A DNA stretch of 64,000 bases from Nostoc sp. MS1 (GTDB lineage: Bacteria; Cyanobacteriota; Cyanobacteriia; Cyanobacteriales; Nostocaceae). The notes below the pieces were generated by a model that worked only from the letters and a program-made list of their open reading frames with translations, was not told the origin of the DNA and ran no database searches. Made by a program: the position numbers and the translations under genes. Below are positions 63,133 to 64,000 of this stretch, one piece after another. The stretch spans positions 1,302,001 through 1,366,000 of the forward strand of contig NZ_AP023441.1 of NCBI RefSeq assembly GCF_019976755.1, read 5' to 3'. Numbering within the stretch: the stretch's first letter is position 1; each line of letters starts with the position of its first letter.

Positions 63133-63432
63133 ATGACTACTCAAACTCTTCGTGTTGTTGCTCGTCTTGTAGCCTTACCAGATAAAGTGGAAGAACTTAA
63201 GGCTATATTGTTGGGACTAATTGAACCAACTAGGCAAGAAGTTGGTGTGATTAAATATGAACTTTTACAAAATCAAGCTGATCCTACGGATTTTACCTTT
63301 GTAGAGGAATGGGCATCTGCGGAGGCGCTGGATACTCATTTAGCCTCAACCCATCTACAAGCAGCAGTAGACAAGCTGGAGGGGGTGGTAGCAGCGCCAC
63401 CAGATATCCGTCGCTATAATCTTTTAGCTTAG
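63133..63432 (+). CDS. Antibiotic biosynthesis monooxygenase (ABM) domain protein
   Basis: A 99-residue ferredoxin-like fold protein from the ATG at 63133. The longer frame starting at 63112 adds seven residues encoded by a CCAATGA-type repeat and is unlikely. Family marks: V-V-A-R-L-V-A-L-P-D-K-V-E-E-L-K, Y-E-L-L-Q-N near 44, F-V-E-E-W near 57 and H-L-A-S-T-H near 69. Such proteins are quinol or hydroxyanthraquinone monooxygenases or heme-binding. Substrate unknown. Confidence 0.85.
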   Translation: MTTQTLRVVARLVALPDKVEELKAILLGLIEPTRQEVGVIKYELLQNQADPTDFTFVEEWASAEALDTHLASTHLQAAVDKLEGVVAAPPDIRRYNLLA

Positions 63433-63543
63433 TGGAGTTAGCTGAAAATTTTCAGATTGAAGCGATCGCACCAAAACTGTTGCCGCATTCTGAAGTATCT
63501 TGATTTTGAGGCATGAGTCGAAATTTCAGAAGTTGCAATATCA

Positions 63544-64000
63544 ATGTGCCAATTGTTGGGAATGAATTGTAATGTACCAACTGATATCTGTTTTTCCTTT
63601 GAAGGATTTTCCGCACGCGGAGGAAAAACAGATCATCACAGTGATGGTTGGGGAATTGCTTTCTTTGAAGGAAAGGGATGTCGGATATTTTTAGACTCTA
63701 AACCGTCTATTGATTCTCCCATAGCGGATTTTGTCCGATGCTATCCCATCCACTCTACCCATGTAATCGCCCATATTCGCAAGGCTACCCAAGGTGAAGT
63801 CGCCTTGGAAAACTGTCATCCTTTTCGCCGTGAATTATGGGGCAGATATTGGGTGTTTGCCCATAATGGTAATTTGCCCGATTTTCAACCAGAAACGCAA
63901 GGCTTTTATAAAGCAGTGGGTGATACTGATAGTGAAAAAGCGTTCTGTTTGATATTAGAAACGCTGCGACAAAGTTTTCCTGAAGGTAAACCCCCGCTAG
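63544..64000 (+). CDS. Class II glutamine amidotransferase (YafJ-like), cut off by the window end
   Basis: Frame open to the window edge, 152 codons visible. After the initiator Met, Cys2 (M-C-Q-L-L-G-M-N) is the N-terminal nucleophile of class II amidotransferases. Also visible are H-H-S-D-G-W-G near 31, I-A-H-I-R-K-A-T near 72, E-N-C-H-P-F near 84 and F-A-H-N-G-N-L near 101, the usual set of YafJ/EgtC-type proteins. The partner or acceptor is not known. No stop codon is reached. Confidence 0.87.
   Translation, partial: MCQLLGMNCNVPTDICFSFEGFSARGGKTDHHSDGWGIAFFEGKGCRIFLDSKPSIDSPIADFVRCYPIHSTHVIAHIRKATQGEVALENCHPFRRELWGRYWVFAHNGNLPDFQPETQGFYKAVGDTDSEKAFCLILETLRQSFPEGKPPL

Overview
The window reads as chromosome of a filamentous, heterocyst-forming cyanobacterium of the Nostoc/Anabaena (Trichormus) group. 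The evidence is the dense GCGATCGC (HIP1) octamers, photosynthesis genes (psbM, psbK, ndhM, thf1/psb29), a small protein resembling a heterocyst-differentiation regulator, an xisH/xisI pair, and many heptamer tandem repeats (TCATTAG, CCAATGA, CAGTTGA) in the gaps. No tRNA, rRNA or CRISPR array was seen.

Layout. 0-6.2 kb: lipoprotein, PepSY-like membrane protein, tandem universal stress protein, psbM, 2Fe-2S ferredoxin, psbK, a DUF1400-type hydrolase and a GNAT/DUF1778 toxin-antitoxin pair. 6.2-18.7 kb: gamma-glutamyltransferase, DUF1802 protein, aldo/keto reductase, a candidate structured small RNA (about 10.92-11.08 kb), an EAL-GAF-GGDEF c-di-GMP protein, a RecB-family nuclease, an acetyltransferase, recJ (with repeat DNA inside its coding sequence) and a YdcF-like protein. 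18.7-29 kb: C-terminal processing protease, glycosyltransferase, response regulator, the regulator-like small protein, ndhM, a GHMP kinase cut off by a TA-flanked miniature inverted-repeat element, a CPA2 antiporter and a group 2 sigma factor. 29-36 kb: oligopeptide-type ABC binding protein and permease, ExbB/ExbD pair, a YvlD-like membrane protein, thf1.

36.3-48 kb is the most unusual part. Seven same-strand genes form a serine-protease array: a COP23-domain protein, a protease without TPRs, then five exported trypsin-like proteases carrying about 5 to 12 TPR units. Three of the five share a tract of about 0.47-0.5 kb that is identical at DNA level, neighbouring genes share duplicated upstream DNA, and one gene holds two consecutive identical 102-bp TPR units. 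The array is therefore being reshuffled by recombination. A decayed VapBC-like pair and an xisH/xisI pair sit inside it.

48-52.7 kb is a NAD salvage/biosynthesis operon (pncB, nadD, an NrtR-type Nudix regulator, nadE) with a perfect palindrome upstream as likely operator. 53-64 kb holds a 50-residue conserved-looking protein, a multi-PAS histidine kinase, an LCP ligase, an AI-2E transporter, cutA, a methionine-salvage cluster (mtnD broken by an in-frame TAA, then mtnX and mtnB), an ABM-domain protein and the start of a class II glutamine amidotransferase that runs off the window.

All functional names come from reading motifs and recalling families. No database search was run.
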